A program made the translations under genes and the position numbers. A DNA stretch of 64,000 bases, taken from positions 7,243,978 through 7,307,977 of the forward strand of contig CM066923.1 in the NCBI GenBank assembly GCA_033964015.1. The letters run 5' to 3'. Of the stretch, positions 37,701 through 44,660 are shown one piece after another (the first letter of the stretch is position 1; every line of letters begins with the position of its first letter). The notes under the pieces were generated by a model that was not told the origin of the DNA, did no database searches, and worked only from the letters and a program-made list of their open reading frames with translations. This stretch comes from Scolanthus callimorphus. Its lineage: Eukaryota > Cnidaria > Anthozoa > Actiniaria > Edwardsiidae.

Positions 37701-39700
37701 CCCGCGTTTTCAAAACATCGATTTGTTTTTGGCTTTGCTGTTTCGCCAATCAAAAAAGTGTAAATGTAAAATGTAAATTCATGTTTATAGTGGTAGTGCG
37801 CTTAGCTACACCCAGCCATTTCACAGAAACTCCATTCAAATTGAAACCAGATATCTAATGAAATCTTTTGGGCCAATCAGATTCTTGCCCTGTTTCGCCT
37901 AGCAGTCGCGACGTTGACTGCACTAAGGCAAGAGTATCATTGGCTCAGATACTTTGATTGGCGGAACAGTTACAGCAGTTTCAGGTAGCACGCGAATTCG
38001 CCGTTGTCAGATTCTTGGAGTTTGGCAGTTGGGGTTTTCTGTGTTTTCCATCAATGCAATCCGTGTGAGCCAATCACATCCTTGCCCAGTGCATTTGTTT
38101 GGCTTCCCTTGCGAGACATGATGACCTGATTGGCTCACGTGGTTTGATTGACTTCGCAGAAAAACCCAACTGCCTAAAATGTTTTGAACGCGCTGGGTTG
38201 CGTGTTACCTGAAACAGCTGTAAGTCAAAAATCAAAACATTATTTAAAGCTTTTGGAAACGTGGGTCGTGATGCAACGGTTTTAGTGTAAAAGCACAATT
38301 AAGGCTTTCTCTAACATTTCCCTCACCAAATGTTCCTTCATTGTTTGTTTTTACCGGCAATAGATGTTCGAAAGAAGCGTCAATGCCCCAATTGATCACT
38401 CCTTAAGAGTGATTTTCTATACTTATTGCCTCGTTCTTAAAAAAATATGGAGCACAGAAAGTTCGTTTGATGTTTCATTAAACATAACCGTGATACTCTT
38501 GTCGTCCGATCACCGACGGGAACGTGCATATCATTATGGGCATCATTATATTCCACAGCAAGTTTGTTATTCAATTTTCCTCGTTCTTTAATAGACTCTT
38601 AAATAGATGTTAGAAAGAAACGGTAATGATCGCCATGCATAAGTGCCCATAATGATATGCGCGTTTCCGTCAGACATTACGCGTTTTCCGTAGGAGTCTG
38701 ATGGTCCATCGGACGATCGGCCTAGCTCCCCATATCGCCATGTATACGGTGGGATACAGCCGATTGCGTTTGAGCGTTTTACCCTAAAGGGCCGTTCACA
38801 CGGCGCGATTTCAGCTGCGATTTGAGGTGCGATTATTGCAGCGATCGTCCACGGCATATCGCGGTGGTGTGAACGGGCGGCGATTTGGCCCTGCGATATT
38901 TGCCAGTTCGTTGGCGATCTGAAGAAATCGCACACGCATCGCAGTGAAATTTGAACATGTTCAAAACGCCTGCGACGTCGCGGCGACATCGCCGTTGAAA
39001 TCGCACTGAAATCGCCGGCCGTTCACACCGCGCGATTTTACATCGCCGTTAGATCGCCACAGAAATCGCACCTCAGATCGCCGCTGAAATCGCGCCGTGT
39101 GAACGGCCCTTAACAGTTCGCACGTTATGTTTGAACGTTTGAAAGTTGCGTTTCTAGGATGAAACGAGACGTTTCTATGGCGAAATAAAGAGTTCTGTCC
39201 TCTCTGATTGGTGATTGGTCAGTGAAAAATACACATGGCGGTTGCCCTTGGAAACGTCCGACTTTTTGTCTCACAACGCAACTTTCAAACGTTCAAACGT
39301 AACTTGCGAACTGTTAGGGTAAAACGCTCAAACGCAATCGGCTGTATGTGGTATCCTTTCGTAGTACGTGGTTCACATTCCCTATCTATTTGCATCTATC
39401 CGATGAAACACCATCAGACTGTTTTTACTGGCGCAACTAAGGCTTTCTCAAGCATTTCCCTCACCAAATGTTCCTTCATTCTTTGTTTTTACAGCAAAAA
39501 TGGCAGCTCAGAAGGAAAGAAAAGAAATGGTAAAAGACCTGCGTCTCTTTTTGCTTGAGTTTTACCAGGATTTCCGCAAAATAAACAAAGAACTTTCTAA
39601 AAGACACAAAATAGAAAGGCAAGTGATGCTGGAGTACAGACGTCAAGAAAAGAAGGAAAAGATTTCTGACATGGCCCTGGATTACGCACGGTTTAATTAA
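19519..39700 (+). CDS. FN3-repeat, K+-filter ionotropic-glutamate-receptor-like channel gene (5' end missing), 18 exons
   Basis: The exons from 19519 to 39700 join in phase into about 1,480 residues once one homopolymer base in exon 5 is allowed for. The N-terminal thousand residues are ten fibronectin type III domains with several N-x-S/T sites, so they are presumably extracellular. Then comes the order S1 (exon 11), M1 (exon 12), P-loop (13-14), M3 (14), S2 (15-16), M4 (17) and a charged cytosolic tail (18), which is the topology of ionotropic glutamate receptors. The pore reads MTTLGYGDRVP, the canonical potassium filter, also known from cyanobacterial GluR0 and a rotifer GluR. I infer a K+-selective channel with an adhesion-type ectodomain; ligand and gating are unknown. 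The 5' exons and promoter are absent because the tandem array cuts into the first visible FN3 exon. Confidence 0.85.
19764..20137 (+). other. Intron between channel exons 1 and 2
   Basis: 374 bases with nothing recognisable apart from the splice sites. It corresponds to the 401-base intron 22477-22877 of the duplicated exon pair. Confidence 0.7.
20138..20434 (+). CDS. Channel exon 2: FN3 domain
   Basis: A phase 1-1 exon of 297 bases between acceptor TTATTCAG and donor GTATGG. It shows the FN3 B-strand Trp (LTFQWSRVPSEQLNG) and the tyrosine corner (YRNYSFSVRART). It is a near copy of exon 4. Confidence 0.88.
20955..21087. mobile_element. Foldback element (about 133 bp)
   Basis: The arms GTCCAATACACTGACAAATT and its near reverse complement near 21065-21084 bracket a short centre. 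Intronic. Confidence 0.65.
21174..21270 (+). repeat. 32-bp minisatellite, about 3 copies
   Basis: GAATGGGTTTCGT followed by CTGATTGGTTGGTTGTT repeats at 32-base spacing from about 21174. Confidence 0.8.
21471..22143. mobile_element. MITE-like element with inverted termini
   Basis: The left end TCAGAAGGTTTAAGGCAAGG is matched inverted at 22124-22143. An inner pair, CTTAGGGGGTGGTCTATATT near 21511, is inverted near 22080-22101. It sits about 36 bases upstream of exon 3. No coding sequence is seen. Confidence 0.75.
22180..22476 (+). CDS. Channel exon 3: FN3 domain
   Basis: A phase 1-1 exon of 297 bases between acceptor CCTTCCAG and donor GTACGT. It reads PNGPPVGVTASPASS, then NVSWEEIPESNRRG, ending VCRTDQDG. 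It is the intact paralogue of truncated exon 1. Confidence 0.92.
22878..23174 (+). CDS. Channel exon 4: FN3 domain
   Basis: A phase 1-1 exon of 297 bases after acceptor TTTACTCAG. It reads LTFQWSRVPSEQLNG and RNYSFSVRARTIAYGPWS. Exons 3-4 duplicate exons 1-2 as a pair. Confidence 0.92.
23210..23682. mobile_element. MITE-like element flanked by TA
   Basis: The left end GAGCGGTTTTCACATGACTG and the right end are inverted repeats of about 27 bp with one or two mismatches, and TA lies at both outer edges. The interior of about 420 bases is non-coding. The rest of the intron (23683-24206) shows nothing. Confidence 0.75.
24207..24514 (+). CDS. Channel exon 5: FN3 domain with a one-base frameshift
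   Basis: The acceptor is CAATAG and the donor GTAAGT. The first 35 bases read PGVSPSNVTAK in one frame; the rest reads NTSISSIRVEWSALSPD onward in another. One extra A in the AAAA run near 24239 restores a 309-base phase 1-1 exon with a normal FN3 pattern (VDHTVLSYDITGLLLYTLY). Confidence 0.85.
24600..24782. mobile_element. Foldback element (about 183 bp)
   Basis: GGTACCAGAGTCTC and AAGCTCTACTC on the left are inverted at 24749-24782. It lies in the intron between exons 5 and 6. Confidence 0.65.
25070..25375 (+). CDS. Channel exon 6: FN3 domain
   Basis: A phase 1-1 exon of 306 bases. It reads PVELGLSNVSSTMTILTWVS and ends NPFGEGNSTQTLTFKTAEDG, with several N-glycosylation sequons (NVS, NIT, NIS, NST). 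The acceptor is TTCACAG and the donor GTAAAT. Confidence 0.92.
26264..26495. mobile_element. MITE with long inverted arms
   Basis: The left arm TAGGCTGCTAGCAGGCGTTG, then TTTTAGGTCATTTTATGGC, is inverted with few mismatches at 26440-26495. A second inner pair includes GCCATCTTGGACGG. It ends 38 bases before exon 7 starts. Confidence 0.8.
26534..26869 (+). CDS. Channel exon 7: FN3 domain with a polybasic insert
   Basis: A phase 1-1 exon of 336 bases, about 35 longer than its neighbours. The extra length is a mid-domain insertion containing IKARRRKRAVEYD, a match to the furin consensus R-x-K/R-R. The frame starts at PSAPPQNVTAAATTS; the donor is GTGAGT. Confidence 0.9.
26926..27097. mobile_element. 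Foldback element (about 170 bp)
   Basis: The arms contain TTCTGCAGAAACCCATCC and CATGGGAAAAGCTGAAT, inverted around 27054-27097. Confidence 0.7.
27131..27272. mobile_element. Foldback element (about 142 bp)
   Basis: AACAAATGTCCTCTGATTTT and CCGTGGTATGTCCTCTTATA are repeated inverted and almost perfectly at 27226-27272. A CG-alternating tract follows at 27311-27362. Confidence 0.8.
27491..27744 (+). CDS. Channel exon 8: FN3 domain, first part
   Basis: Starts in phase 1 (PDAPPTNIHAVNTSAT), contains LQVTWSNVPESQRNG, and ends in phase 0 at WTLYTLQ before donor GTAGGC. This is the only FN3 domain here split by an intron, just before its F strand. Confidence 0.9.
27881..27947 (+). CDS. Channel exon 9: end of the split FN3 domain
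   Basis: A 67-base exon reading ILAYTVGDGPFNAP then LTVRTDEF, with acceptor CTCTACAG and donor GTAAGT. The phase runs 0 to 1, completing the domain begun in exon 8. Confidence 0.85.
27999..28175. mobile_element. MITE with TIR TAGCCTGCGTAGCT and a 9-bp target duplication
   Basis: The termini TAGCCTGCGTAGCT and AAGCTACGCAGGCTA are inverted. The flanks AGGTGTGGC at 27990-27998 and 28176-28184 are a perfect 9-bp duplication, as made by Mutator-like transposases. The rest of the intron (28185-29098) holds three copies of a GGGAGYYCCG phrase and nothing else clear. Confidence 0.88.
29099..29401 (+). CDS. Channel exon 10a: FN3 domain
   Basis: A phase 1-1 exon of 303 bases. It reads PCFPPANVRFDVPNPWD, VIVLWSPVPEHCRNG and FNSKGEGPNSTDI. 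The acceptor is TTCAACAG and the donor GTTTGT. Confidence 0.9.
29610..29950. mobile_element. Dispersed repeat with a nested foldback element at 29714-29916
   Basis: The outer sequence (CTGATTGGCTG, TTTTGAACGTTGG, ATGCGCAGAAAG and, further on, CTCGCGCATGCGTC) matches 52450-52760. The inserted foldback has ends AATCTCGTACCCAGAGCCC and its inverse, and is flanked by GCTCTGTATC on both sides. Confidence 0.75.
30132..30434 (+). CDS. Channel exon 10b: last FN3 domain
   Basis: A phase 1-1 exon of 303 bases. It reads LSLSPQNVTVQSIVS, VIVQWKPIPKEDF and GFSRRGDGPSSSS. It is immediately followed by the S1-like exon, so the FN3 stack joins directly to the channel module. Confidence 0.9.
30859..31170 (+). 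CDS. Channel exon 11: short cysteine-rich S1-like segment
   Basis: 312 bases, phase 1 to 1. It starts ETCRCNKHVY, has FPPYVGESRGSG resembling the start of an S1 ligand-binding lobe, then DEMIVQCCETCKSHG and DLSFPIYGSKW. At 104 residues it is at the short end for an S1 lobe. I cannot see the usual T-x-x-R ligand-contact motif. A hexanucleotide repeat starts about 35 bases after the donor GTAAGA. Confidence 0.8.
31207..31550 (+). repeat. GGTCAC hexanucleotide satellite
   Basis: Starts with about six 11-base units GGCACGGTCAC, then about 40 perfect GGTCAC hexamers. It lies wholly in the intron after exon 11. The repeat has no stop codons in several frames, so a false (Gly-His)n reading runs out of exon 11 through it. 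Confidence 0.97.
31745..32045. mobile_element. Two adjacent or nested palindromes
   Basis: ACAATTAGTCGCC near 31752 is inverted at 31836-31848, and TTTCTCAAGTGATT near 31859 is inverted near 32018-32032. The arms are short and diverged, so the boundaries are approximate. It ends about 60 bases before exon 12. Confidence 0.5.
32103..32245 (+). CDS. Channel exon 12: end of S1 and M1 helix
   Basis: 143 bases reading ESPGFAYIVKEPDNN and then the membrane span WPYILLTLLISLAAGIIIW, ending in phase 0 at donor GTAGGC. ESPG-A-I is typical of the end of S1 before M1 in this superfamily. Confidence 0.85.
32230..32530 (+). repeat. 147-bp tandem duplication that includes the 3' end of exon 12
   Basis: TGGTAGGCTGTTATCTCTTT occurs at 32244 and 32391, and the similarity continues to GGCCGTGATATTC in each copy. 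The second copy carries the last bases of exon 12 and the donor GTAGGC. The remainder to 33205 shows nothing I can name. Confidence 0.9.
33206..33300 (+). CDS. Channel exon 13: pore helix and first half of the K+ filter
   Basis: 95 bases reading EFPHSFVAGCWNGFWWAFIS then MTTL and the first two bases of Gly, phase 2, donor GTAAGT. The aromatic WNGFWWAF pore helix and TTL agree with K+-channel P-loops. Confidence 0.93.
33301..34504 (+). other. Intron that interrupts the selectivity-filter codon
   Basis: About 1.2 kb. Between 33835 and 34135 the phrase CTGGGAAA recurs about seven times at irregular spacing, which may be a decayed repeat. No coding exon was found. Confidence 0.6.
34505..34661 (+). 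CDS. Channel exon 14: filter GYGD and M3 helix
   Basis: 157 bases. The joined Gly codon gives GYGDRVPRSYQGK, then the span FFAVWWVLLGLVVWGILNGS and SALTIIVV, ending LYGSK in phase 0. The acceptor is ACTTCAG and the donor GTAAAC. TTLGYGD is the potassium selectivity signature. Confidence 0.93.
34945..35225. mobile_element. Foldback element
   Basis: ATTCTCACTGGG and GCATATATAAG near 34947-34979 are matched inverted by TATATATAGCAC and CCCAGTGAGAAT near 35191-35219. Confidence 0.55.
35484..35550 (+). CDS. Channel exon 15: 22-codon start of S2
   Basis: A small exon found by hand, between acceptor GGTATGCAG and donor GTATTA. It reads VGAVQGTPEYRFAVRKNARV then NE and leaves one base, which pairs with CG at the start of exon 16 to give Ala. 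Phase 0 to 1 matches both neighbours. Confidence 0.8.
35778..36081. mobile_element. MITE-like element, copy A
   Basis: The ends TTTACAGCTAAA and TTTAGCTGTAAA are inverted. Inner phrases AAACATCGATTTG, GTTTTTGGCTTT and GGGTCGTGAT are shared with the larger element at 37674-38290. It lies in the intron between exons 15 and 16. Confidence 0.7.
36365..36642 (+). CDS. Channel exon 16: S2 ligand-binding-like lobe
   Basis: 278 bases reading NNYSNFDEVLTAVASGQISG, then MIIDAYEAGTRKQ and STYGVVLSRNSTKL, ending LTDFIE at donor GTGAGC. The G-x-I-x-G-x-x-I-D pattern with YGVVL is that of the periplasmic-binding-like S2 lobe; the Asp of IIDAY falls where iGluRs place their acidic ligand contact. Confidence 0.9.
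37080..37327. mobile_element. Partial copy of the 46-kb foldback element
   Basis: GCAGCCAGTTTGACTGTTTG, then ATGGAATGTTTGGCTTGAGC and CAGACGCCTCTTTG, match one arm of 46042-46463. It ends GGCTTTCGGAGGCTAGCAGG, 58 bases before exon 17. Confidence 0.75.
37385..37568 (+). CDS. Channel exon 17: M4 helix
   Basis: 184 bases, phase 0 to 1. It reads NQRPTSIQDAVIKQSTG, then FMGVVFYCLIVLGVFTFFGV and TWELVRCYGDRG. One hydrophobic span preceded by the end of S2 fits M4. The donor is GTTAGA. Confidence 0.9.
37674..38290. mobile_element. MITE-like element, copy B (about 617 bp)
   Basis: The left end has GATGCATCGCGACCCGCG and TTTTCAAAACATCG; the right end carries GGGTCGTGATGCAACGG inverted to it. Several GCCAATCA/TGATTGGC pairs lie inside. 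Confidence 0.72.
38510..38672. mobile_element. Foldback element
   Basis: GTGCATATCATTATGGGCA near 38524 is inverted as TGCCCATAATGATATGCGC at 38644-38662. Confidence 0.65.
38754..39347. mobile_element. Outer foldback element (70-bp arms) split by an inner MITE
   Basis: The left arm starts ATACAGCCGATTGCGTTTGA and ends ACCCTAA at 38787; it resumes after the insertion with CAGTTCGCACG and GTTTGAACG. The full arm appears inverted and uninterrupted at 39278-39347. Confidence 0.88.
38788..39110. mobile_element. Inner MITE with TIR AGGGCCGTTCACACGG and TAA target duplication
   Basis: A 323-bp element with inverted ends AGGGCCGTTCACACGGCGCG, flanked on both sides by TAA. A 3-bp TWA duplication is typical of PIF/Harbinger insertion. 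The interior is made of GCGATTT-rich subrepeats. Confidence 0.88.
39495..39700 (+). CDS. Channel exon 18: charged cytoplasmic tail and stop
   Basis: Starts AKMAAQKERKEMVKDL, continues EFYQDFRKINKELSKR and RRQEKKEKISD, and ends DYARFN before TAA at 39698-39700. It is strongly charged and helical, probably a coiled coil. The acceptor TTTTTACAG and the phase fit exon 17. The 67-residue tail has no motif I recognise. Confidence 0.82.
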
Positions 39701-39814
39701 TTTAGTCCGGCAGAAAAGTATGGTTTTTCGCTTGGACCTTGCACTTTGGTCTATGGTAGATTTTGTTTGCTCTAACCTATTTCCTAGGCAGGGGCATAGC
39801 CAGGATTTGAGAAA

Positions 39815-39831
39815 GTGTGTGTGTGTGGTGT

Positions 39832-39862
<31 letters not shown>

Positions 39863-39863
39863 T
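39815..39863 (+). repeat. GT/G-rich microsatellite
   Basis: GT dinucleotides followed by about 20 consecutive Gs, just beyond the channel stop codon. Confidence 0.9.
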
Positions 39864-39964
39864 CACATCTGTACAAATGTATGGTGCCCTTTTCTAGCTT
39901 ACCGATATTTTCCTTAATGTTTTAAACGTTTGTGCGACCGACTCCCAAACTCGCAGCTCGTAAG

Positions 39965-40113
39965 CTGAATTATGCTGGGTCTCAACGGCGCCACTGGCAG
40001 CCATGCGGTCATAAGCCCAGACACTGAGGGTGGTCACTGCCAGAGGGTTTATTACGTCCCCAGTGGTTCTTTAACGTCCCCCCTGGAACTGGGAAGGGTA
40101 GAAAGGCGAGACG

Positions 40114-40145
<32 letters not shown>

Positions 40146-40310
40146 TGAAACACAGTAGAACAAAGTTCAACTCACAATATGAACCAGTTTCGACCGAGAC
40201 CCGAACAGAAAGAAAATTTCCTCTGTCCCGGCCAGGAATCGAACCCGGATCACAGCGGTGAGAGACCCAACGCCGTAACGCTGGACCAACCGTGCTTCCC
40301 GTGCTTCCCA
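39965..40310 (-). mobile_element. tRNA-derived SINE-like element
   Basis: On the minus strand, GGTTGGTCCAGCG resembles a weak A box and GGGTTCGATTCC is a good polymerase III B box about 50 bases later. The tRNA-like head is followed by a body with CAGTGACCACCCTCAG and related phrases. The stems are too degenerate for a working tRNA. Confidence 0.6.
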
Positions 40311-41056
40311 ATGTTTACTGTATTTTTCTTTCTAAAAAGGGGGGTCACATGCACCCCAGGATCCCTATCCCCTGATTACGCCCCTGTTAGGTATCCTAGA
40401 ATAATGATCTGTCAACTGCCCCTCAAATACTGAATTAATCAACGTGTCTGGGCATTGTTTCAATAAGATGGAAACCTTCAATATTTTCCGTTTTAGTGCT
40501 ACACTAGTCTTTATAGAATACAAGATGGCGGACGGGGCCTCTATTCAGCGAATTCCCCAAAACAATTGAGCGAGCCTCAGTTGATGGATATCGGTGAACT
40601 AGGATATTATGCAAACTGCCAGATCAATGAAATCTACTATAGACCTCGATGCGAACCTAGAGTCCTATTCTGCCGGATTAATATCCTCTTGTTAGCCGGT
40701 TCTATATTTCACCTCCACTCACACCTTGGACTTTAATTGTGAAGGTAGCCGCTACGTTAGCTCTCACCGAAAGACACTATACATATAAGGCCTTATGACG
40801 CGCGCTAGTCGAAGCACTTGATAGATCAAAACTCAAAACGCAACAAATCACAATTCACGAATTGTAAAATCTATTGTAAAATCTCTGTCACGGAGGCCAT
40901 ACAACTGTTTTAGAAAAGATTCCACCCGGCATGATACATCACGGAGGCGGGAGCACTCCCTGTGGACCCCTTGCCTCGATAGAGGACAAATGGAAAGGGA
41001 GTAACTTTACACGCAGTGGCTTAGTGTATATGAATAGAAAATAGTGTTTTCACTAA

Positions 41057-41289
41057 TACCACATTCACACCGGCACTTAAACCATTTTAAACGTGGTTTA
41101 ATTAAACTGGTTTAAATCCTTATCTCCCAAGGGGAGACAGTTACAAGGACAGAACTGAATAGACTGTACTGTACATGTTACTAAGTGATCATTTAGCTAG
41201 TTAGAGTTTATCGCAGTAAGAAACTTGGCATGGTGTAAGGCGAAGAAAAACCTTGTTTAACTAAACATGGTTTTGGTGTGAATAGGGTA
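41057..41289. mobile_element. MITE-like element (about 233 bp)
   Basis: The ends TACCACATTCACACC and GGTGTGAATAGGGTA are inverted, with GTTTAATTAAAC-type inner arms (AAACGTGGTTTAATTAAAC against GTTTAACTAAACATGG). Confidence 0.72.
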
Positions 41290-43457
41290 TAAGTTAGTCA
41301 CGCAGAAAGGGAAAGTGTACAAAACGTTAAGCGAAGGGTATTAGGGAAATTTGAAATTGAGTAGCGTTAAAATTTATTTTCGCTCAAAATACCGCATTCA
41401 TCAAGCTAGTTTCAGAGAATGACGAGAGAAATTCGATTATCCAGAAGAAGTAACCTGTTGAATCGTGTACTATGTGACGGAATCATCACTCCGCGCCCCA
41501 CAGCTAGCATGGTACCTTTTCTTCTTCCGTGTGGCTAACGTTATTATAATATAGCTACGATATAACGCGCGCTCTGATTGGTCCAAATCTATGCTCTATT
41601 TTCTATTACTTTATCGGTGCAATGAGCACGCGTGATGTTGGGAGAGACACGAGAACATTGTTAAATCACGAGTCGCAGGCGAGGCAAAAGTTGTACTCTA
41701 ATGCTTAATGAAAACACCCTATAATAATACGACTCTATGCTGTCCAATGGATTGTGTAGAAAGCCTATCATACACTGTAGAAGCAGGCAGGCCACACCCA
41801 ATGTAACAAATTAACCGTGTACACAGAAAAATAAAGCAAATGACACCTTTAATAGGAGTGTTTGTTTCTTTTCTTATTTGACTCGAGATGCTGATGTTAA
41901 TTTGGTTGCCCGGGGGGAGGGGGGGACTCCCATATTTGGGATGATCGTCGTATCTTTTAGGGGTTAAAATCACGTTGGTTTGGTCTCTTTTAGGGGTGAT
42001 CTTGATCTTCAATAAATTTTAGGCAGATTGGTATCTTTTCAGGGCCGAAACTGTGTCCAAATTGCTTTTTCTCATGATGGTGCTTCTAAAAACCGTGTAA
42101 GAAAGAGAGATTATTCGATGAGAAGACGATGAATTAGAAACAAACACGGAAATGTCTTCATGGGTATTTCCCCCCTGTTACCTGTGTCCTTCGCGCCTAC
42201 TTGGCACATAAGACCACATCTTTTAGGGTAATATTTTTTTTGAGCCACGCTATGGCCCCCGGGTTTGGTTGGCTGAATGGTCAAAACTGGAGTTCTTATC
42301 GATACTTAGCCGTATACGTCTCATCGTTTTACGATTCTAGTGAATTATAACTATTATTATATTTTTCTTTTGTTTTTGTTCATGAGCAAATGTGGACCCT
42401 GTTTATGGAACTGAGAATACGTCATAAATTTGCTATGCGCATGCGTAAATAAGAAACACGAAAAAAGTGAAAAGACTAAACAAAACAAGGTTTTATGAGG
42501 AAATGGATAAACTTTTGAACTCGCAGCCATAAATTTGCAAGATGAGGGGGAAAAAAGGCCCCACATGCCGTACGTTATGTTTGAACGTTGGAGCGTTTAC
42601 GTCCTTATGGCTCTTAAAAATGAGCCGAGGAGCTCTGGGTACGAGAATGGGAATGAAATGAAGCCAAATGGGAATCCTGTGGTACATTCAAAATGGCGCC
42701 TTCACTGGCCTTGAACCACGGAAGCTCGACTTCTCAACACAATGAGAAAACGCATTGATTTAAGAACACAGAAAGACTAGTACTGAGCAAGTAAGATATA
42801 ATTCCCTTTATTAGATACGTAAAAGCGAGCTCTAATCTGACGTCGTAAGATTTAATCTAGCTTTTACAGCGAGTCAGAAAACTTTCCTCCAGTTTGTCTA
42901 TTGTTTCAATTCAAGCTTCATCAGTTTCTTGTCAGTATTCACAACTTTTTCGACTTCAGATTGAGGCTCCTGCTGTATTTATGCACCATTGATGCCTATT
43001 CAGTAGTGGTAGAGCAGAGAATTATTCGAAACATTAACATTTTCCAGCCTTGTCTGAAATTAGAGTAAAAAACTCCCTTAGATAGACCTAGTGGGCTACC
43101 TGTGTGCCATGTGAGATCCAGTTAGAGTAACTTTACTGGAAGCCCCCCTTTTGGCACTTTGTTTCCCAGGGCCAAAAGTTCTACTGTAGCAATGCCAGCT
43201 CACTCAAAGCCCTAACTGTAGCGTTTCAGCACTTTCAGAACCAAATTGAGATCCATTTCAGCTAAAAATGCCGTTGACAAGATGTGGACAGAGCACAAAA
43301 TGGTACTAGCTAAACCACAATTTTTGAGTTAACTGGCCTCATAGCTGAGGCTTTATTCATTTGCAGCCAAGTTCTGATACTGAATGGTACATTTGTATCT
43401 AAGGTTCCCTAATTAGTTATAGCCATGTGTTAATCCCATTCCAAGGGATGAAGATGC

Positions 43458-43683
43458 TTTAAAGAGCCCGTGTCAGCCACTCCTTTGTTATTGTTTTCGT
43501 TCGATATGAGAAGACGAATTACGTGTAGAAATCTCTTAATAAACATCTAAAAACAAAGTTTCACATTTGATTTACCAAAATTGCTCTATATTCTCTAAAA
43601 TCAGCCGATGGAAATGGATGCTATCTCCGACTTGGATTTGTTGCTATGCTGTCAAAATGGCAGCTGACACAGGCTCTTTAAAC
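43458..43683. mobile_element. MITE with TIR AAAGAGCCCGTGTCAGC
   Basis: TTTAAAGAGCCCGTGTCAGC is matched inverted at 43660-43683. A related copy lies at 62053-62284, and a right-end fragment next to exon 6 of the channel gene at about 24940-25026. Confidence 0.8.
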
Positions 43684-44439
43684 CCTAGTTCTGTGTTCCC
43701 ATTCTTGGTCATTCATTTTGGAATATCATTTTTTATTATTACACAGATTAGGAGAGGCCATAGTCACAGGAAACTGGAACATTTCTCTCAGGTAACTAGC
43801 ACACCTCAAAACATTCATGAGTAAACATCGATCCACATCTGTAATTTTATTGTGAACAGAGATTACTGGATAATTTAATTTAGTCAAATCATACTAGTGG
43901 TCTATAGTCAATGCTGGTTGGTTAAGCTAATAGTAGGCTATAACTTATAGCTATAACTATAACTTATTAGTAGCGAAAACTCAGATTTGAAAGCCAGAAA
44001 ATGGCAAATATATAACCAGACCAGAAAACTTTTTGGCTACAAATTGACCTACTAGTGTGATTTGACTAAAACAATTATCCTCTCGCCAATTGACTGAGCC
44101 CATTCAAGCTTGAGGAATAATTATTATTAAAATAATGACACTTTCTCCATTTCAAGGAAGATGTAAGAGAGTGCAAGTAACAACTAAGTACACGTCATAA
44201 AAGTCAAAAACGTTAAGGTAAGCTGGCTATGCAATTTCATTGTAGTCAGAACACCCGGCCACTGACTTGAATCAAACTGATAATCTAGCATTCTTAGTAT
44301 TCAGGTAAATTAACCCAAAACACTGTTATTGATGTTTCTGTACATGATAAAGTTCATTTGTCAGGGTACTTTCAGCAGAAAAAAATAATTAAAAAAAGAA
44401 CAAAAATTTGGGATATTCAATTGATTGGCAGGGTGTTCC

Positions 44440-44660
44440 AACATTGCTCCACATAGGAATTCTTCAATTTATTGCCTGTAGGGCTGCTAATGGATAAAAC
44501 AATGTGGGTGTTCTGCCGTGTACGAACCATTCCCAGAGGACACCTTGGTGTTCAGCTATCCTTTCATCATGATTCTACCAAGCAAAGGAAGCTTTTGTGG
44601 TGCAGATTGTGAGTTTCAGGTTCATGCATGGGAAAACAGCCAACAATGTTTCTCCTTTAT
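44440..44660 (+). repeat. Outer arm of a roughly 7-kb inverted-repeat nest, left
   Basis: GAACCATTCCCAGAGGACAC, CTTGGTGTTCAGCTATCC and TTTCATCATGATTCTAC are found inverted at 51245-51385 with a few mismatches and small gaps. Confidence 0.8.

Noticed and set aside
38588..38989. 133-residue arginine-rich frame on the minus strand
   Set aside because: It overlaps the inner MITE and foldback sequence; its Arg-rich reading comes from GCGATT-type subrepeats.
40205..40300. Functional tRNA gene
   Set aside because: The B box is good but the A box and stems are degenerate, and it is followed by a repeat body; it fits a SINE better.
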